NCBI GenBank assembly: GCA_002340925.1
Contig: DDMR01000054.1
Location: 1-6,072, forward strand
Direction of reading: 5' to 3'
Origin: Actinobacteria bacterium UBA2541
GTDB taxonomy: Bacteria > Actinomycetota > Actinomycetes > Nanopelagicales > Nanopelagicaceae
Length of the DNA stretch: 6,072 bases
A model generated the notes under the pieces. That model was not told where the DNA came from. It saw only the letters and a list, made by a program, of their open reading frames with translations, and searched no databases. Positions 4,799 through 6,072 of the stretch are shown piece after piece; positions within the stretch are counted from its first letter, which is position 1, and the number at the start of each line of letters is the position of its first letter. The position numbers and the translations under genes are program-made.

Positions 4799-6072
4799 CT
4801 AAAACGCGCCTTCCGGAATCTCCATCAACTCACCAGTCTCGCCAAGAACAATCTTTAACTCTGCTTTGATATGTGGAAGAACGGTTCTGACGAAAAACTT
4901 CGCAGATGCGATTTTTCCGGCATAGAAATCAGCATCGCGTCCTGGGTTCGCTGATTTTTCGATTGCAATTTCTGCCTGGCGCAATAACAACCAAGCAATA
5001 ATTACTTCACCAACAGACATCAAGAGGCGAGTTGTGTTCAAGCCAGCCTTATAAATCTTCTCTACATTCTCTTGAGATTCCATTGCAAAACCAACAAGAG
5101 TTCCGGTCATTGCATTTAAATCTTCAAGAGTTTTGGCAAGCGCTGCTTTCTCTTCAGCAAGTGCGCCACCAGTAGCAGTGAATGCTGCAATCTCTTTTCC
5201 AAGCAATCCAAGTGCCCGGCCGCCATCTTTGATAATTTTTCGGAAGAAGAAATCTAGACCTTGAATTGCAGTTGTGCCTTCATACAAAGTATCAATCTTG
5301 GCATCGCGAACATATTGCTCAAGTGGCCAATCTTGCGTAAAGCCAGCCCCACCAAATGTCTGAAGTGATTCAGTTCCAAGCAAGACCCAAGATTTTTCGC
5401 TTCCATAACCCTTAACAATCGGAAGCAATAAATCGTTTAGCGCTTCCATGTCATCCGTGCGATCAGTGTCATTTGCAGCTTTAGCCAACAAGATTTCATC
5501 TTGAATGGAAGCGGTGTATAGAACTAGCGCGCGCATTCCTTCGGAATAAGACTTCTGCACCATCAATGAACGACGCACATCTGGGTGATTAATGATTGTT
5601 ACGCGCGGGCTTGCCTTATCTGCAGCTTTAGTTAGGTCTGGTCCTTGCACGCGCACCTTGGCATAAGCCAGAGCTTGTTGGTATCCAGCGCTAAGCGTTG
5701 CAATCGCCTTGGTTCCAACCATCATTCGGGCATATTCAATTACTTTAAACATCTGAGCAATACCTTGGTGAACATCGCCAAGTAAGTATCCGACCGCAGG
5801 CTCTTTCTCACCAAGATTGACTTCACAAGTAGCTGAAACATTTAGCCCCATCTTGTGTTCAACACTGGTTACAAAAACACCATTACGTTTTCCAAGTTCA
5901 CCAGTTTCAAAGTCAAACATAAATTTTGGAACTAGAAATAAACTCAAACCCTTTGTTCCAGGACCGGCACCTTCTGGCCTGGCAAGAACATAATGAACAA
6001 TATTTGGATTCAAATCTGAATCTCCAGAAGTGATATATCTTTTTGTCCCGGTGATGTGCCAACTGCCATCGG
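4799..6072 (-). CDS. Acyl-CoA dehydrogenase, FadE5-like, C-terminal part (5' end outside window)
   Basis: The frame is open to the window edge, giving 423 residues of a protein that is about 600 long in the FadE5 group. The visible part begins [19 protein letters not shown], inside the central beta domain, so the TTG at 6013 is not the true start. The middle has [14 protein letters not shown] and [20 protein letters not shown]. The catalytic base is probably Glu264 of the visible fragment in [14 protein letters not shown], matching YEGTS/T of the family. After it comes the extra C-terminal helical domain (about 285-423, ending IPEGAF) found in long acyl-CoA dehydrogenases. The enzyme removes hydrogens from fatty acyl-CoA using FAD, the first step of beta-oxidation. 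It ends 25 bp before the transporter gene with no terminator visible between. Confidence 0.93.
   Translation of the reverse strand, partial: DGSWHITGTKRYITSGDSDLNPNIVHYVLARPEGAGPGTKGLSLFLVPKFMFDFETGELGKRNGVFVTSVEHKMGLNVSATCEVNLGEKEPAVGYLLGDVHQGIAQMFKVIEYARMMVGTKAIATLSAGYQQALAYAKVRVQGPDLTKAADKASPRVTIINHPDVRRSLMVQKSYSEGMRALVLYTASIQDEILLAKAANDTDRTDDMEALNDLLLPIVKGYGSEKSWVLLGTESLQTFGGAGFTQDWPLEQYVRDAKIDTLYEGTTAIQGLDFFFRKIIKDGGRALGLLGKEIAAFTATGGALAEEKAALAKTLEDLNAMTGTLVGFAMESQENVEKIYKAGLNTTRLLMSVGEVIIAWLLLRQAEIAIEKSANPGRDADFYAGKIASAKFFVRTVLPHIKAELKIVLGETGELMEIPEGAF

Noticed and set aside
4799..6013. Complete 404-residue acyl-CoA dehydrogenase starting at TTG 6013
   Set aside because: The frame continues to the window edge with clear family sequence ([15 protein letters not shown]), so the gene is simply cut off by the window.

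Overview
The window looks like chromosomal DNA of a low-to-medium-GC actinobacterium. The order rpsF-ssb-rpsR-rplI followed by dnaB is the classic actinobacterial arrangement. The SSB, S18, L9 and FadE5-like dehydrogenase sequences read as actinobacterial. Base composition looks to be in the 40s % GC by eye, unlike Streptomyces or Mycobacterium. A streamlined aquatic lineage such as the freshwater Nanopelagicales (acI) would fit, but that assignment is inference.

Left part, plus strand (1-1665): the 3' end of rpsF, then ssb, rpsR and rplI, with short gaps, ending in a strong intrinsic terminator with a GAAA loop at 1633-1665. Two intercistronic structures occur here: a 14-bp direct repeat spanning the rpsF stop that can form two mutually exclusive hairpins, and a 7-bp hairpin upstream of the rpsR ribosome binding site.

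Middle (1666-3353): a 275-bp non-coding stretch and then the replicative helicase gene dnaB, best started at 1941 behind a GGAGG site. The non-coding stretch is the most unusual part of the window. A block of about 80% A+T with imperfect 8-bp repeats is followed by one DnaA-box-like 9-mer, two small dyads, and an array of DnaA-box-like 9-mers all in the same orientation. Four consecutive array members start exactly 11 bp apart (1768, 1779, 1790, 1801) and another starts at 1822. The layout (AT-rich block plus phased boxes beside the helicase gene) resembles a replication origin or a DnaA-controlled promoter. Neither function is proven by the sequence.

Right part, minus strand (3350-6072): a beta-class carbonic anhydrase, an EamA/DMT-family membrane transporter, and the C-terminal two thirds of a FadE5-like acyl-CoA dehydrogenase, transcribed toward dnaB. 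The transporter and carbonic anhydrase overlap by one base (TAATG) and are probably translationally coupled. The carbonic anhydrase and dnaB stop codons share a palindromic TTAA, so the two opposing transcripts have no spacer between them.

Functionally, the plus-strand genes form a translation and replication block (ribosomal proteins S6, S18 and L9, SSB, DnaB). The minus-strand genes are metabolic or transport genes with no clear link to it. I found no mobile element, CRISPR array, tRNA or rRNA, and no sign of recent transfer.
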